Assembly (NCBI RefSeq): GCF_040812395.1
Contig: NZ_JBFNXH010000005.1
Span: forward strand, 342,915-406,914
Direction: 5' to 3'
DNA from: Paenibacillus_E sp040812395
Lineage (GTDB): Bacteria > Bacillota > Bacilli > Paenibacillales > NBRC-103111
Length of the DNA: 64,000 bases
A program made the translations under genes and the position numbers. Below the pieces are notes generated by a model. It was not told the origin of the DNA and made no database searches. It worked only from the letters and a program-made list of their open reading frames with translations. Positions 33,394-42,774 of the stretch are shown here, piece after piece (within the stretch, counting starts at the first letter, position 1; each line of letters opens with the position of its first letter).

Positions 33394-34629
33394 TTACTTT
33401 CCGGATTGCCCTTCAGTTGCCATCGCAATTTTGATCATTTCACCTGTCGGCAAATCTCCCGTCGAGAGACGGAACTCCACGCCATCATTTGTCCATGTCA
33501 GCGTCTTTTTATCTTCACCTGTCAGCACCGCTAACGTGTAGCCCAAATCAATGATTGTGCCTGGCTGCAAGGACACTTCCTTGGCTTGCGGTCTCACCTC
33601 GATAAGACTGTAATTGTACTTGCCTTTGTATCGCAGCAGCACCGCTGGATCTTCGCCAAGCTTCATGTCCGTTATATCCTGTTTCACCACATCTTTGGGA
33701 AGATAGGTCGGTTCAATAATACCAATATTTTGCGGTTTGCTTGCCGCAGCATTCGACTTGGTGTTTGTATTTTGCTTGCTATCCGCGGTCGATTTCGCGT
33801 CTGCAGCCTTCTGTCCTTGTGCTGCCTGACCCGCCTGACTTACTTGCCCCTTTTGGCCCGTCGCCTGATCGGATTGACCGCCTGTCGCGGTTAGATTCTT
33901 ATCCGTGACCGACTTATCATTTGCAGCGTTATGATCTTCATCTGTCATACTCACATCCGCCGTAGTCGGCATTGTTTGCTGCGACATATTCCAGCTCGTC
34001 ATATTGCGCTCCATTTGGAAATAATCCTTATCGAACTTCGCATCGAACTCAAATTTCGTGAAATTCACTTGAACCAGCACATTTTGGTTCGCATCCGATA
34101 CCTGGACCTGCTGTGGAGCCAAATTTTTCTTGCTCAACCAAATCTTTTGGCGGGACAGCGTCTCATTTTGATAATTCGCTGCAACGTCGAACACATATGC
34201 ATCATTCTCAGTCGTAAATTGACGTTCTTTATCCGCAACGATGCTTTTCGCTAAAGACTCAAATAAATACACCTGGCCTTGATTCTCCGGCCAATCGCTT
34301 TGGAAGCGGAAGCTCTTCTTCAAATGAGGCGTTAGTACAAACACGCCATCTTCATTGCGCAGCACAATCTGCGTAACATCCTTCTGCGCATTCGTTAACG
34401 AAATACGGTAAAAATGATCCGGCGAGAACGCCACCTCCACCTGATACTCCTGCGGCTGCGTCCCCGTATGAAGGACCATGCTGCCCGATGCTTGATAACT
34501 GCCTCGCTTGCTGATCACATGATCCAAATCCTTTACTATAGATCCTGCATCCTTTTTGCCAACCCCGCATCCCGCGAGAACTACTGCTAAGCACAACATG
34601 ATAGCTACCATCCATGTGACCCGGCGCAT
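33394..34629 (-). CDS. LolA-like lipoprotein (YdcC/GerS type)
   Basis: Protein of 411 aa with a lipoprotein signal: hydrophobic N-terminus ending LAGC, Cys at about residue 21. Residues about 30-215 have the LolA/GerS-like beta fold (YQASGSMVLHTGTQ, QKIWLSKKNLAPQQ). A low-complexity Gln/Ala/Lys/Thr linker of about 70 residues follows, then a C-terminal domain around GTIIDLGYTLAVLTGEDKKT. B. subtilis YdcC occupies the same place upstream of alr. Probably a sporulation or cell-envelope lipoprotein; exact role unknown. Confidence 0.85.
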   Translation of the reverse strand: MRRVTWMVAIMLCLAVVLAGCGVGKKDAGSIVKDLDHVISKRGSYQASGSMVLHTGTQPQEYQVEVAFSPDHFYRISLTNAQKDVTQIVLRNEDGVFVLTPHLKKSFRFQSDWPENQGQVYLFESLAKSIVADKERQFTTENDAYVFDVAANYQNETLSRQKIWLSKKNLAPQQVQVSDANQNVLVQVNFTKFEFDAKFDKDYFQMERNMTSWNMSQQTMPTTADVSMTDEDHNAANDKSVTDKNLTATGGQSDQATGQKGQVSQAGQAAQGQKAADAKSTADSKQNTNTKSNAAASKPQNIGIIEPTYLPKDVVKQDITDMKLGEDPAVLLRYKGKYNYSLIEVRPQAKEVSLQPGTIIDLGYTLAVLTGEDKKTLTWTNDGVEFRLSTGDLPTGEMIKIAMATEGQSGK

Positions 34630-34805
34630 TCCATCATCCCCTCACTCATAATTACATCACTAGTACATGCATATGAGGAGACTTGGCCGATTATGCAGAC
34701 GAGTTGGGGCTTGGCACATATTCAGCCGCAGTACATATTTCCTTCATATTCCTGTGGCATGATGGTAAATATCATTTCTTTTCATAGAATGGAGGATTAT
34801 CGTAT

Positions 34806-35900
34806 TTGAACACCACCTATTTGAACAACAATCAAAAAACCGTACTTCAAGCTTCACGGGGAGTCGCGGCGTGCCTTGTTCTACTGTTCCATGTATCAGC
34901 CATGTCCTTCAAATACTTCCAATATGATTTGCTGGGCATCAGCACGATCGGGAGGTCCGGCGGCTTGGATTTCTTCTTCGTTTTAACAGGGTTCTTGCTA
35001 TACAGTACATACGGGAAAAATATTGGAACACGAATGCCCATTATGCCTTTTTTAACAAATCGGCTTATTCGAATCTATCCCTTTTACTGGGTAATTACAC
35101 TCCTTGTACTGCCTGTGTACTTTCTCGTTCCAAGCTTTGGCGTCGGATTTGAAACCAACAAAGCTGCAATCATTCTATCACTTCTGCTTCTGCCTCAAGC
35201 CCATGGCCCCATCGTTCCTGTTGCCTGGTCCTTAAGTTATTTCGTATTGTTTTATCTTCTGTTCAGTCTCATTATGGCGTTAGGGAAGAAGCCAGCCCTC
35301 ATTTTCGCTTCTCTATGGATGACTCTAACCTTGTGCCATGTTTGTAACGTTCCGTTGATCGGTGCCGATATTGACCGCCATTTCTATCTCAGCTTTCTTT
35401 TCAGTGAAGTCAACTTAGAATTTGCCTTGGGATGTTTACTTGCAAAGTGGGCCCAGTATCATCCAAGTAGGCAATATAAATTGTTCCTGTTTGCGGGAGC
35501 ACTAGGCTTTGTATGTTTATGGCTTAACAATAAATATTTGATTCTTCCTTATCATGACTACCTGCTTTACGCGATTCCAGCTACGCTTGTATTATTAGGG
35601 GCCGTTTCAGTCCCCGAAAAGCTCCACTTGCCTTTCTCGGTGCAAACACTGGGTAAGCTCGGAAATGCATCCTACACCATACTGCTCACACACCTGTTGT
35701 TCATCTCAGTCCTGATGAAACTAAGCAAAGCCACTCATTTCGCCTCAAAAATCGGTTATCTGTGGATTGATGTCCTAATCGTAATCTGCACCATTCCACT
35801 TTGCTACCTAGTCTACACCTTTGCAGAAAAACGGCTTGTCATGTTTATCAAACAAGCGATTAAACTCCATCCTTCTAAGTCCCCTAAGCCTGTTTCCTAA
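34806..35900 (+). CDS. Membrane acyltransferase 3 family protein
   Basis: Protein of 364 aa starting at a TTG (GGAGG upstream). Ten or so hydrophobic helices. The family's N-terminal signature is present: SRGVAACLVLLFHVSA with the catalytic-type His, then GGLDFFFVLTGFLLY. Members O-acetylate glycans or peptidoglycan. The C-terminal tail is short and basic with no SGNH domain. Stand-alone gene, terminated immediately after. Confidence 0.9.
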   Translation: MNTTYLNNNQKTVLQASRGVAACLVLLFHVSAMSFKYFQYDLLGISTIGRSGGLDFFFVLTGFLLYSTYGKNIGTRMPIMPFLTNRLIRIYPFYWVITLLVLPVYFLVPSFGVGFETNKAAIILSLLLLPQAHGPIVPVAWSLSYFVLFYLLFSLIMALGKKPALIFASLWMTLTLCHVCNVPLIGADIDRHFYLSFLFSEVNLEFALGCLLAKWAQYHPSRQYKLFLFAGALGFVCLWLNNKYLILPYHDYLLYAIPATLVLLGAVSVPEKLHLPFSVQTLGKLGNASYTILLTHLLFISVLMKLSKATHFASKIGYLWIDVLIVICTIPLCYLVYTFAEKRLVMFIKQAIKLHPSKSPKPVS

Positions 35901-35903
35901 GCA

Positions 35904-35949
35904 AAAAAGAGGCTGCTCACGACTTTTTCAAGTCAAGCTGCCTCTTTTT
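35904..35949. terminator. Bidirectional terminator after the acyltransferase gene
   Basis: AAAAAGAGGC ... GCCTCTTTTT with an inner GACTT/AAGTC stem; serves the acyltransferase and possibly the convergent 41-aa gene. Confidence 0.85.
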
Positions 35950-35969
35950 ATCAAATCATCTATCCACTT

Positions 35970-36095
35970 CTACCACATATACACAATACCGGCGATGATG
36001 CCCGCCCAAATCAGGGAGCCAAACACAACGCCAACAATCAAACCTCTGCCAACGGACAGGTTATCTTCTTGGTAAGCGTCTTCATGATCGATCAT
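35970..36095 (-). CDS. Small membrane protein (41 aa)
   Basis: MIDHEDAYQEDNLSVGRGLI continues as a Gly/Val/Ile-rich membrane segment ending in VYMW. A strong GGGGAGG site 7 nt before the ATG supports expression. The acidic N-terminus plus single C-terminal helix resembles many small membrane proteins of sporeformers; no family recognised. Lies directly downstream of the sugar-1-phosphate transferase gene on the same strand, with a 78-bp gap. Confidence 0.7.
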   Translation of the reverse strand: MIDHEDAYQEDNLSVGRGLIVGVVFGSLIWAGIIAGIVYMW

Positions 36096-36173
36096 AAAAA
36101 AACCTCCCCTTCCTAGTATATGCACTAGTATGGGGAAGATGTTGGCGAATTATGCGGTTGATGGGAAAAAATT

Positions 36174-37580
36174 TTAATATGCATTCTTATTAATAAAACC
36201 GTTAACAATCGTTCGCCAAATAATTTTAATATCAAATAAAAAAGTCCAATTTTCGATGTAGAAAATGTCATGTTTAATCCGATCCTCGATGGACGTGTCT
36301 CCCCTGAGGCCATTGCTCTGGGCCCAACCTGTAATTCCAGGACGAATATGATGCTTCACCATATATTTGGGCACTTCTTCCTTGAATTGTTCCACGAAAT
36401 AAGGCCTCTCAGGGCGCGGTCCGACGACGCTCATATGACCGAGCAACACATTAAAAAATTGCGGCAGCTCATCCAAACTCGTTTTGCGGAGGAACGTTCC
36501 AACCTTCGTACGCCGCGGATCATTTTCAACGGTCCATTCCGTATTTGAGGCGTTGTCCGTCAACACTTTCATGCTTCGAAACTTATACATCATGAACCTT
36601 CTGCGATTCAGGCCCACTCTTTCTTGTTTGAAAATGACGGGACCGGGAGAACTCAATTTGATGGCAATTACGGTTGCAATCATCACCGGCAAAGTGATAA
36701 GTATGGCGAGAGCTGAAAAGACAATGTCGAAGGCTCTCTTGAACAAACGATTTCGAAACTCATCCAGTGGAATGTCTCGAACATTGATAAGCGGCATATC
36801 CGCAAAATTATCAAAATAAGGCCTGGACGGTAAGAAATCATAAAAGTCCGGGATAATCAGTGTCTTAACGCCTATTTTCTCACAAACATTAATAATCGCA
36901 CCAAATTTTCGATGTGCATCAAGCGGTAATGCAATAATAACCTCATCAACGATAAGATCATTCAAAATCGACTCTAAATCATCAATTTTCCCAATAATCG
37001 GTTTATAGTGCTGGTAGGTCACTTCATGCTTCTGAAGGAAATCATCTAGAAATCCTACAACTTCATAACCAAGTTCAGGATGCTGTCTCAACTTCGAGTA
37101 AAACTGCCTACCTAGCGAGCCTGCGCCAAGAATGAGAACAAACTGCTTATTGTAACCTTTTTGGCGGGCTTTTTTCAGAGAAATCTTAATCATATAGCGG
37201 TAAAAGCTAATCATGAGAATGTTATTTACAAGGAATAAGAGCAAGTATGAACGCGATACGTCGACTTCTTTCATAATAAAGAGGATACTTAGCAGCAACA
37301 GTAAGCTGAACAAATGCACCTGAATGATTTTCAAGACTTCAAACGAAAACTGTTTTCTCCTCTTGGGCGTATAGAAATTAACGAAATAACTGATCCCTAT
37401 CGCGAGCGCTCCGTATGTAAGGCTCCATATGAGGTAGTGCTTGAATGGCAAAGGGCCATCAAAGGGAATCCATCCGCTATTGAATTTAAGCCACCAGGAG
37501 AAAAGAAATACGAGCTGAATACAGACGAAATCGACGATGGCATATAACTGTGTCAAAAACCTTTGTCTTTGTCGAATCAA
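36174..37580 (-). CDS. Undecaprenyl-phosphate sugar-1-phosphate transferase (WbaP/WcaJ type)
   Basis: Protein of 468 aa starting at a TTG (AGGTG 8 nt upstream). Four N-terminal membrane helices, a CoA-binding-like Rossmann domain (LILGAGSLGRQFYSKLRQHP), a fifth membrane segment, and the C-terminal bacterial sugar transferase domain with KLSSPGPVIFKQERVGLNRR, FRSMK, LRKTSLDELPQFFNVL and VGPRPERPYFV. It starts glycan synthesis by loading a hexose-1-phosphate, commonly glucose or galactose, onto the lipid carrier. Last gene of the rfb-side operon. Confidence 0.95.
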   Translation of the reverse strand: MIRQRQRFLTQLYAIVDFVCIQLVFLFSWWLKFNSGWIPFDGPLPFKHYLIWSLTYGALAIGISYFVNFYTPKRRKQFSFEVLKIIQVHLFSLLLLLSILFIMKEVDVSRSYLLLFLVNNILMISFYRYMIKISLKKARQKGYNKQFVLILGAGSLGRQFYSKLRQHPELGYEVVGFLDDFLQKHEVTYQHYKPIIGKIDDLESILNDLIVDEVIIALPLDAHRKFGAIINVCEKIGVKTLIIPDFYDFLPSRPYFDNFADMPLINVRDIPLDEFRNRLFKRAFDIVFSALAILITLPVMIATVIAIKLSSPGPVIFKQERVGLNRRRFMMYKFRSMKVLTDNASNTEWTVENDPRRTKVGTFLRKTSLDELPQFFNVLLGHMSVVGPRPERPYFVEQFKEEVPKYMVKHHIRPGITGWAQSNGLRGDTSIEDRIKHDIFYIENWTFLFDIKIIWRTIVNGFINKNAY

Positions 37581-37587
37581 ATGTAGT

Positions 37588-38454
37588 TCACCTCACTGGA
37601 CGTAATTTATTTCTGATTATGGAAAGCGCTAGTTTCAGGCCAACGCCAGCATACACCATCACATTAATTGGCCATGCATATTGCTGGCGATAATGCTTAT
37701 TATGGAACAAAATCATTGCACGGTGAAACTCATAAATAATTTTAAAAGGTTTCCTTCGGCTGCTGGCACCTTTGTAATGAATAATCTGCGTGCGCGGGTA
37801 GTAGTAATTCACCCAACCTGCTTGTTTAATTCGATAACACCAATCAATATCTTCGCCATACATAAAAAAATCCTCGTCGAGCAAACCAACCTGCTCAATG
37901 GCTTCTCTTCGCACTAGCATAAAAGCACCCACAAGAGAATCGATTGGATATTCTTGGTCGGGATCAAGATAGCCGAGCTGATACTGATTAAAGCGCGGAA
38001 TGTTAGGAAATAACTTAGAGAAGCCAAAAGCATAGTAAAAGGACGCAGAGGGCGTCGGAAAGCCCCGCTTACAGGCTTTATCGAGCGAACCGTCCGGAAG
38101 GATGATTTTGCAGCCGCTGGCTCCTACGTTCTTGTGGACGTCCATAAATTGAAGCATAACTTCAAAAGTATCAGACTCGACAACCGTGTCGGAATTCAAC
38201 AGTAAAATATATCTGCCTTTAGCGATTTTCATGCCTTGGTTGTTCGCTTTGGAAAAGCCCACATTTTGAACGTTTTCAATGCATGTGACTGTTGGGAATC
38301 GTTCGACAATAGCCTCAACCGTTTTGTCCCTTGATGCGTTGTCGATGACGATAACTTCAGATGTATAAGATGTACCCGACGCGAATACCGAATCCACGCA
38401 TTGGAGAGTCAGTTCACGTGTGTTGTAGTTTACAATGATGATACTTAAGTCCAT
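37588..38454 (-). CDS. Glycosyltransferase family 2 (rhamnosyltransferase-like)
   Basis: Protein of 288 aa. GT-A fold with IIIVNYNTRELTLQCVDSV, nucleotide-binding LLLNSDT (DxD-like NSD) and the acceptor-side MYGEDIDWCYRIKQAGW motif of rhamnosyltransferase-type GT2 enzymes. The dTDP-rhamnose genes lie upstream, so the donor may be dTDP-L-rhamnose, an inference. Starts 7 bp before the sugar transferase gene on the same strand, so the two are coupled. A hairpin separates it from the next GT2 gene. Confidence 0.93.
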   Translation of the reverse strand: MDLSIIIVNYNTRELTLQCVDSVFASGTSYTSEVIVIDNASRDKTVEAIVERFPTVTCIENVQNVGFSKANNQGMKIAKGRYILLLNSDTVVESDTFEVMLQFMDVHKNVGASGCKIILPDGSLDKACKRGFPTPSASFYYAFGFSKLFPNIPRFNQYQLGYLDPDQEYPIDSLVGAFMLVRREAIEQVGLLDEDFFMYGEDIDWCYRIKQAGWVNYYYPRTQIIHYKGASSRRKPFKIIYEFHRAMILFHNKHYRQQYAWPINVMVYAGVGLKLALSIIRNKLRPVR

Positions 38455-38521
38455 TGTTAAAACCTCATTTGTGTTTGATCCTAATTTTAATTATAACATG
38501 CCAAACCTTAATTTTTCATAA

Positions 38522-38550
38522 AAAATAAGTAAGACTAGTCAGCCTTACTT
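38522..38550 (-). terminator. Hairpin with U-run between two GT2 genes
   Basis: AAGTAAG-gctgactagt-CTTACTT followed by ATTTTTT on the minus strand, overlapping the stop codon of the upstream GT2 gene. It may split or attenuate the operon. Confidence 0.65.
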
Positions 38551-39492
38551 AAACCATCTGTATATATCCTTATCGGTTACACGACATTTATTTTGAATCG
38601 TATTCCTTTTCGACCGTAACAAAGATAATTTATTAAAGTAATTCCGCCAAACTGCCAAGAGCTTTGGCTCTCTCATTATAGCATAACCCAGACTCATTGC
38701 TTCATAAATGAACAACGGGATTAGATGCTTCATAATGGCATTCAGCCGATCATTCTTATACATCATCTTATAACGGTTTATGTAGGAAAGTCTTCTAACA
38801 AAAAGCGACTTACTGCTTCTGCCGCCTTCCTTCCAGCCTCGCTCATGATACGCAACCGCCTCTGGGTCGAAATACGCTTTCCAACCCATGAGTTGGGCTC
38901 TCCAAGCAACATCCACATCTTCTTTGTAAGCAAAGAAGTCTTCATCGAAAAATTCACCATAGATGCTGATATCATCAATCATCTTCCGCGCATACATCGC
39001 GGCTGCGCCCGATACGCCAAATACCTCTTCCGCTTGTTGAAATGCTTCGCTCGGCTCGTTAGCGCCGCGATCGAAAGCCCTGCGTGCTTTATTTATTACA
39101 AGCCCTGTGCTATCTACATTAACTTGATTCGCTTTGAATAAAAGCTTTCCGGTTGCACTGCCAATACGTTCATCATCCTCCATGCATCTAATTAAATTTC
39201 GAATATACCCAGAGTCCAAGGTTACGTCCGGATTTAAAACCAGATGATAATCGGATTGAGATAACCGAATAGCTTGATTATGCCCACCGGCAAATCCATT
39301 GTTCTTTGTGTTTCGAACAACAACACATCGATCAGACCACTTGACCAACTTCTCTAAAGTGCCATCCATCGAAGCATTATCAATCACAATAACTTGATTA
39401 ATTGAGTATTTTTGATTAAAAACAGCTTGCAAACATTCGTCAATATGCTCAGCACTGTTATAAGTTACGATATGGACGCTAACTGTACTCAT
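38545..39492 (-). CDS. Glycosyltransferase family 2
   Basis: Protein of 315 aa with VHIVTYNSAEHIDECLQAVF, LVLNPDVTLD and FAYKEDVDVAWRAQLMGWK, the same rhamnosyltransferase-like layout as its neighbour. The C-terminal 60 residues are hydrophobic or basic and may contact the membrane. It is in line with cysC and the dTDP-rhamnose genes. A terminator overlaps its stop codon. Confidence 0.92.
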   Translation of the reverse strand: MSTVSVHIVTYNSAEHIDECLQAVFNQKYSINQVIVIDNASMDGTLEKLVKWSDRCVVVRNTKNNGFAGGHNQAIRLSQSDYHLVLNPDVTLDSGYIRNLIRCMEDDERIGSATGKLLFKANQVNVDSTGLVINKARRAFDRGANEPSEAFQQAEEVFGVSGAAAMYARKMIDDISIYGEFFDEDFFAYKEDVDVAWRAQLMGWKAYFDPEAVAYHERGWKEGGRSSKSLFVRRLSYINRYKMMYKNDRLNAIMKHLIPLFIYEAMSLGYAIMREPKLLAVWRNYFNKLSLLRSKRNTIQNKCRVTDKDIYRWFK

Positions 39493-39565
39493 CCTTCAAT
39501 CTCCGGCAACTCCTTCAATTATGGAAATAAAAACCCTCCAAGCCTGACTGCGATGTATATTATTT

Positions 39566-40081
39566 TTAGATTATTTGCTGTCGAATCAAATACTCGATTA
39601 TGAGCTGAGCTGACTCCTCAGGAGAATAATTCCCTGTTTCAATATTCAATTCTGGTGAACTTGGGGTCTCATAGGGTGCAGAAATTCCAGTAAATTCTTT
39701 AATTTCACCCATCCGAGCCTTTTTGTATAGCCCTTTGGGATCTCGCTGCTCGCAGATCTCTAAGGAGCAGTTCAAGTAAACTTCAATAAATTCACCATCG
39801 TCAAACAGTGTTTTTACCATTTCCCGATCTGCTCTATAAGGTGAAATAAATGCCGATATCACGAGCACTCCTGCGTCTACGAATAACTTGGATACCTCAC
39901 CAATTCTGCGAATGTTCTCTTTTCGATCTTCGGCTCTAAAACCTAGGTCCTTATTAAGACCGAGTCGAATGTTATCTCCATCGAGAATATATGTGCGGAC
40001 TCCTCTTGTGTAAAGCTGCTTCTCTACCTCATTAGCCAATGTTGACTTTCCAGACCCAGACAAACCAGTAAGCCACAACAC
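39566..40081 (-). CDS. cysC: Adenylylsulfate (APS) kinase
   Basis: 171 aa from the TTG at 40081 (GGAG upstream). P-loop GLSGSGKST, DGDNIRLGLNKDLGF, EDRKENIRRIGEV and AFISPYRADR are full APS kinase signatures. It makes PAPS, the sulfate donor. No ATP sulfurylase or PAPS reductase gene is nearby, so here it more likely feeds a sulfotransferase (one lies at 49.0-50.5 kb) than cysteine synthesis. The same frame continues upstream to about 40171 with typical CysC N-terminal sequence (LTVQRSTINRQDRNVLNQHR) but no ATG, GTG or TTG, so translation may begin at a near-cognate codon (ATA 40168 or ATC 40171) after AAAGGTGG, or the gene is damaged. Confidence 0.9.
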   Translation of the reverse strand: MLWLTGLSGSGKSTLANEVEKQLYTRGVRTYILDGDNIRLGLNKDLGFRAEDRKENIRRIGEVSKLFVDAGVLVISAFISPYRADREMVKTLFDDGEFIEVYLNCSLEICEQRDPKGLYKKARMGEIKEFTGISAPYETPSSPELNIETGNYSPEESAQLIIEYLIRQQII

Positions 40082-40269
40082 ACAGCTCCTATGTTGATTA
40101 AGAACATTACGATCCTGTCTATTAATAGTTGACCTTTGAACAGTTAGGTTTAAAGATGAGGTTTCTATGATGCTGCACCACCTTTACTGCTATCGTGTTA
40201 ACTTTATGAAGAAAAAATTCACAAACCATTGCATCAGTTCAAGTAATCTATTTTTAAAAATCACGTCAC

Positions 40270-41121
40270 TCAGCTGCTGTATTCTGTATATTCCTTAAGA
40301 AATTCTGTTAATCCCTCCCGCCAATGCCTCAAATCTTCAAAACCATTTGCGCGAATAGCCAAGTGCTCCATCGCAGTATAGCGCGGTCTAGACGCTATCC
40401 TTTGAAATTCCTCTGTTGCGCAAGGCTCCACCTTTATATGTAAACCACTCTCTTCAAAAATGGCGCAAGCAAAATCAAACCACGAGCAAAATCCAGAATT
40501 AGAAGCATGATACACACCGAATTTCTCGGTTTGCACCAACCGTTCAAGGAACTGAGCAAGATCTACCGTATAAGTCGGAGAACCGATTTGGTCATTCACA
40601 ACCTTCAGTGTATCACGATCTTGAGCCAGCTTGAGCATCGTTTTTACGAAATTAACTCCATAGAGTCCATATACCCATGAAGTTCTGACAATAAAATAGC
40701 GAGAAGATATTGATTCAACAAGTCTCTCTCCAGCCCTTTTTGACTTACCGTAAATACTCTGAGGATTCGTAGTATCATACTCCCTGTAAGGCTTAGACGC
40801 AGTACCATCAAAAACATAATCCGTGCTGATATAGCACAGTCTAGTTCCGATTTTTTCAGCTGCAACGGCGAGATTCCTTGTACCAAATGCATTAATCCTG
40901 TAGGCTAAGTCCTCTTCCGCTTCAGCCCGATCCACTGCCGTGTAAGCAGCGCTATGGATAATGGCATCCGGTTTTAGATCTGAAATAACCTTATAACACT
41001 GATTTTCGTTTGTTATATCTAGCTGATCTCTTCCCAAACCGAAAACCTCATGTTCATTTCCTAAATGTTTTACTAAGTCTTGTCCTAATTGACCGTTCGC
41101 CCCCGTCACTAATATCTTCAT
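40270..41121 (-). CDS. rfbD: dTDP-4-dehydrorhamnose reductase
   Basis: Protein of 283 aa: Rossmann start KILVTGANGQLGQDL, catalytic YxxxK in SIYGKSKRAGE, and STDYVFDG. Last step of dTDP-L-rhamnose synthesis. The start lies 1 bp from the rfbB stop codon, so the genes are coupled. Confidence 0.96.
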   Translation of the reverse strand: MKILVTGANGQLGQDLVKHLGNEHEVFGLGRDQLDITNENQCYKVISDLKPDAIIHSAAYTAVDRAEAEEDLAYRINAFGTRNLAVAAEKIGTRLCYISTDYVFDGTASKPYREYDTTNPQSIYGKSKRAGERLVESISSRYFIVRTSWVYGLYGVNFVKTMLKLAQDRDTLKVVNDQIGSPTYTVDLAQFLERLVQTEKFGVYHASNSGFCSWFDFACAIFEESGLHIKVEPCATEEFQRIASRPRYTAMEHLAIRANGFEDLRHWREGLTEFLKEYTEYSS

Positions 41122-41122
41122 T

Positions 41123-42139
41123 TTAGATGCCTAAGCGAGATCCATATTGCTGTGCAAAATATTGTTGATACTCCCCAGATTGGATTCGTTTCCACCAAGC
41201 TTGATTATCCAAATACCAACGAATCGTTTCATTGATACCTGTTTCAAAATTATGAACAGGCTTCCAGCCTAGATCAGTCGTAATCTTCGTCGCATCGATT
41301 CCGTAGCGACGGTCATGTCCTGGACGATCCTTTACATACTGAATAAGAGACTCCGGCTTGCCAAGCTCGCGAAGAATCGTTTGTACGATGTGAATATTTG
41401 TTCTTTCGTTATTTCCACCAATGTTATAAACATCCCCGTTAACACCTTTATGTAACACTAAATCAATCGCACCGCAGTGATCTTCGACATATAGCCAATC
41501 ACGAATATTCAACCCGTCTCCGTATACAGGCAATGGTTTGTCAGCCAAAGCATTAGCTATAATGAGCGGAATAAGCTTTTCTGGAAATTGATACGGCCCG
41601 TAGTTATTAGAGCAACGGGTAATGTTAACTGGAAGTCCGAATGTTTCATGATAGGAGCGAACCAAAAGGTCTGAGCCTGCCTTACTAGCAGAATAAGGAC
41701 TATTAGGAGCTAGCGGCGTTTCTTCCGTAAACAATCCTGTCTCCCCTAATGTTCCATATACTTCATCCGTGGATACATGAACAAACTTTTGAACTCCATA
41801 TTGCTTTGCTGCTTCCAGCAGTACCTGTGTGCCGAGAACGTTCGTCTTTACGAATACATCCGGCTCCAAGATGCTTCTGTCCACATGCGATTCCGCCGCG
41901 AAGTGAATAACAGCATCGATACCTTTTTCGAAGAGGCCGTTCACTAATTCTTTGTTAGCGATATCGCCTTTAACGAATGTATAGTTGCTGTTGTTTTCGA
42001 TCCCCGTAAGGTTCTCCAAATTACCTGCATACGTCAGTGCATCTAGATTGATAAGTTTGTAATTTGGGTAACGGTTAAGCATGTAATGAATGAAATTGCT
42101 GCCAATAAAACCGGCTCCACCACTGATGAGTAGTTTCAT
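41123..42139 (-). CDS. rfbB: dTDP-glucose 4,6-dehydratase
   Basis: Protein of 338 aa from the ATG at 42139, chosen because AAGGGAG lies 8 nt upstream and the chain then begins at the Rossmann motif LLISGGAGFIGSNF. Catalytic parts: HVSTDEVYG and YSASKAGSD. Second step of dTDP-L-rhamnose synthesis; follows rfbC. Confidence 0.97.
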   Translation of the reverse strand: MKLLISGGAGFIGSNFIHYMLNRYPNYKLINLDALTYAGNLENLTGIENNSNYTFVKGDIANKELVNGLFEKGIDAVIHFAAESHVDRSILEPDVFVKTNVLGTQVLLEAAKQYGVQKFVHVSTDEVYGTLGETGLFTEETPLAPNSPYSASKAGSDLLVRSYHETFGLPVNITRCSNNYGPYQFPEKLIPLIIANALADKPLPVYGDGLNIRDWLYVEDHCGAIDLVLHKGVNGDVYNIGGNNERTNIHIVQTILRELGKPESLIQYVKDRPGHDRRYGIDATKITTDLGWKPVHNFETGINETIRWYLDNQAWWKRIQSGEYQQYFAQQYGSRLGI

Positions 42140-42156
42140 GTTAGGTTCTCCCTTTT

Positions 42157-42702
42157 CTAAAAGTTGATCTCTGCATCTTTCAACAGAGGATGTTGTTGAT
42201 CTTTTTCTGAAAGAACAGGTCTTGACGTAGGCCAATCAATACCAAGAGCCGGGTCACTCCACAAAATGCCACGATCATGCTCAGGTGAATAGTATTCATC
42301 AACTTTATAGAGCACTTGTGTGTTCGGCACAATGGTACAAAACCCATGAGCGAAGCCTTGCGGGACGAACAGCTGACGCTTGTTTGCTTCACTTAGAATA
42401 ACTCCATTCCATAGACCAAAAGTAGGTGAATTCTTGCGGATATCTACAGCAACATCATAAATCGCACCAGAAATAACTCTGACAAGTTTTTTTTGTGCTT
42501 TTGGATTTAACTGATAATGCAAGCCACGAATGACACCATTTTCAACAGATAAGGAGTGATTATCTTGGACAACAAGAAAATTGATACCTAGTTCATCAAA
42601 CTTTCGACTGCTGTAACTTTCCATAAAAAAGCCGCGATTGTCAGAATGGATATCGGGCTCAATGATATATAATCCTTGAAGCTTTGTAGAGATAACATTC
42701 AT
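42157..42702 (-). CDS. rfbC: dTDP-4-dehydrorhamnose 3,5-epimerase
   Basis: Protein of 181 aa from the ATG at 42702 (GAGGGTG upstream; a GTG at 42711 is possible). Cupin fold with HSDNRGFFMESY, RGLHYQ (catalytic His), VPQGFAHGF and KVDEYYSPEHDRGI. Third step of the pathway. The gap to rfbB is 17 bp. Confidence 0.96.
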   Translation of the reverse strand: MNVISTKLQGLYIIEPDIHSDNRGFFMESYSSRKFDELGINFLVVQDNHSLSVENGVIRGLHYQLNPKAQKKLVRVISGAIYDVAVDIRKNSPTFGLWNGVILSEANKRQLFVPQGFAHGFCTIVPNTQVLYKVDEYYSPEHDRGILWSDPALGIDWPTSRPVLSEKDQQHPLLKDAEINF

Positions 42703-42774
42703 CTGAAACACCCTCTTTTATGTTTAACTATCTAGGGATATATAAACCACAATGATCACCAAAGACAAATCTGA

